From positions 1-64,000 of the forward strand of contig JARGNV010000010.1 in assembly GCA_029212465.1 (NCBI GenBank): DNA of 64,000 bases. The letters run 5' to 3'. The translations under genes were made by a program, and so were the position numbers. The notes below the pieces were generated by a model, which worked only from the letters and a program-made list of their open reading frames with translations, was not told where the DNA came from and did not search any database. Of this stretch, positions 62,691 through 64,000 are shown piece by piece. The stretch is from Legionellaceae bacterium (GTDB lineage Bacteria; Pseudomonadota; Gammaproteobacteria; Legionellales; Legionellaceae). Position 1 is the stretch's first letter; each line of letters begins with the position of its first letter.

Positions 62691-64000
62691 ATGGGGAGTA
62701 GCAGGATATTGCGGTTTGGGGCGAAGTTTATCTGGTTCTGCTTAGGAATTGGTCTTGTTTTAACGAGCTTTGCATCGTCAGATAATGTCGATGTGGTTCG
62801 TGCTTGCGTGAATGTTTCTGACGCACCTTTAAGCATGCATGAGCGTGAAGCAATTGCGACATGTTTAGGTTGGCAGGATAATGCGGCGTATCCAATGTGT
62901 CATGGTCTTTACCAAAGGCCTTTAGATATACGTCTTTCTCAAAGGCGGGATGACCGTTTGCAAGTACGTGCAGATGAAGTGTCATTTGTAACAGCAGGCC
63001 GCTCACAGTTGTCAGGGCATGTGGAGTTACAACATGAGTCTCGCATTGTTTCTGCTGAGACAGCGTATATTTATCGTCATCCTAAAACACAGCGCATTAC
63101 TGATATAGAGTTGCTTGGAGATGTGGTGTATACAGAGCCAGGGCGTTTGATGCGTGCGCGTCGTGTTCAGCTAAACCCTGTTGATAAAAGCGGCACAATT
63201 AATCATGTGCTGTATCGATTTGAGCACCAGCACGCCCATGCCACGTTGCCTGCATTTGGAAAAGCCGATTTAATTCAGCGGTTTAAAAATCGTGACTTGT
63301 TACTGAAAAAAGCCACGTACACCACGTGTTCCCCAAAGGACAACGCATGGGCAATTCGAGCCGACCAAATTTATTTGTATGAGTCTAAAGGACGTGGTGA
63401 GGCGCGGAATGCTGTATTAGAGTTTCATGATACGCCAGTTGCTTATACACCGTATCTAACATTTCCTATTTCGAAAGAACGAAAGTCAGGATTTTTGATG
63501 CCGACGTCTGGTTATTCGAATATTGGGGGAGGAGACCTTTCTTTTCCGTATTACTGGAACATTGCACCGAATTATGATGCGACTATTTTACCGCATGTTT
63601 ATACACGTCGCGGGTTTATGATGGGGGGTGATACACGTTTTATGACGGCGCACAGTGAAGGCGTTTTGGGTGGGAATTTTTTGCCTGGCGACAGAGCTTT
63701 TCGAGAGTATATTCAAGTGCATCAAGCAAGTTACCCACAGCTAAGAGGGGTGTCAGATAACCGTTGGTCTGTCTTTTTTCGTGAAACAACCGCGTTTAAC
63801 GACCGTTTAAAGCTTGCTATTAATTACCAGAAACTCTCAGATGATTATTTCTTGCAAGACTTTAACAATAACATGACCGTGATGACTGAGAGTCAATTGC
63901 TTCAAGAAGGTACATTAACGTATACCGGTGATCACTGGTTTGCCCGTGGAATGGTACAAGCGTATCAAACGTTAAACCCAATTAACCAAAGTCCAGTGAA
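62691..64000 (+). CDS. lptD: LPS-assembly protein LptD, 5' part (runs off the window)
   Basis: The frame from ATG 62691 stays open to the window end, about 436 codons. It has a signal peptide (FIWFCLGIGLVLTSFASS), an N-terminal OstA-like jellyroll (VRADEVSFVTAGRSQLSGHVEL, then TDIELLGDVVYTEPGRLM) and the start of the outer-membrane barrel (PYLTFPISKERKSGFLMP, IGGGDLSFPYYWNIAPNYDAT). LptD with LptE inserts LPS into the outer leaflet. Cysteines at the N-terminus may take part in its disulfides. The arrangement divergent to amgK-murU supports the call. Confidence 0.96.
   Translation, partial: MGSSRILRFGAKFIWFCLGIGLVLTSFASSDNVDVVRACVNVSDAPLSMHEREAIATCLGWQDNAAYPMCHGLYQRPLDIRLSQRRDDRLQVRADEVSFVTAGRSQLSGHVELQHESRIVSAETAYIYRHPKTQRITDIELLGDVVYTEPGRLMRARRVQLNPVDKSGTINHVLYRFEHQHAHATLPAFGKADLIQRFKNRDLLLKKATYTTCSPKDNAWAIRADQIYLYESKGRGEARNAVLEFHDTPVAYTPYLTFPISKERKSGFLMPTSGYSNIGGGDLSFPYYWNIAPNYDATILPHVYTRRGFMMGGDTRFMTAHSEGVLGGNFLPGDRAFREYIQVHQASYPQLRGVSDNRWSVFFRETTAFNDRLKLAINYQKLSDDYFLQDFNNNMTVMTESQLLQEGTLTYTGDHWFARGMVQAYQTLNPINQSPV

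Overview
The window reads as a chromosomal segment of a gammaproteobacterium, most likely an intracellular or protozoan-associated member of the Legionellales. The basis is gene order and a few marker genes. The metY-rimP-nusA-infB-rbfA-truB-rpsO-pnp and thrS-infC-rpmI-rplT-pheS-pheT-ihfA orders are classic gammaproteobacterial arrangements. Set among them are proteins of the kind Legionella-type bacteria send into host cells: an ankyrin-repeat protein with a papain-like Cys/His/Asp triad, a Fur-box-controlled multi-pass membrane protein with a Cys/His-rich tail (MavN/IroT-like), and a double J-domain coiled-coil protein. The species cannot be named from the sequence. I see no rRNA, transposase, CRISPR array, prophage or obvious pseudogene.

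Layout. 1-9.2 kb: end of an initiator tRNA, then the rimP-nusA-infB-rbfA-truB operon, an opposing HAD phosphatase gene, rpsO with a strong terminator, and pnp. 9.2-14.5 kb: the ankyrin/protease-like gene, hinT-folE, ppa, a TRIC-family channel gene and a secreted hypothetical. 14.6-23.6 kb: tRNA-Val, thrS, infC (AUU start), rpmI, rplT, pheS, pheT and a [2Fe-2S] ferredoxin-like gene, then two inverted paralogous unknown genes that separate pheT from ihfA, then hspQ. 23.7-31.4 kb (leftward): mltB-like, apaH, a TraI_2-like gene, rsmA, ubiB, ubiJ, ubiE, a small Pro-rich gene and a DUF1841 gene. 31.4-33.8 kb: the double J-domain protein. 33.8-36.2 kb (leftward): guaC and a PIN-PhoH gene. 36.4-45.7 kb (rightward): smpB, glmS, a short Tex-like gene, yciA and an unknown gene, then a ProC-like/MFS pair. 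45.7-50.1 kb (leftward): typA-nadK-recN. 50.2-52.5 kb: a hypothetical tail-to-tail with the MavN-like gene. 52.7-55.3 kb: a RimK-like ligase, efp, and epmB divergent from efp. 55.3-57.7 kb: two unknown genes with hydrophobic hairpins. 57.8-61 kb: fadE and an acidic hypothetical. 61-64 kb: amgK-murU divergent from lptD, which runs off the end.

How it fits together. Most genes are core information processing (translation initiation and elongation, tRNA charging, RNA decay, EF-P and its lysine aminomutase), ubiquinone synthesis, purine and NAD metabolism, and envelope building (LPS transport, peptidoglycan recycling). The accessory genes sit singly or in pairs at the junctions of these operons. 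Several have their own promoter signals, coiled coils, internal repeats or short hydrophobic hairpins, and they are the best places to look for new host-interaction functions. All functional calls rest on motifs and gene context read by eye; no database search was possible.
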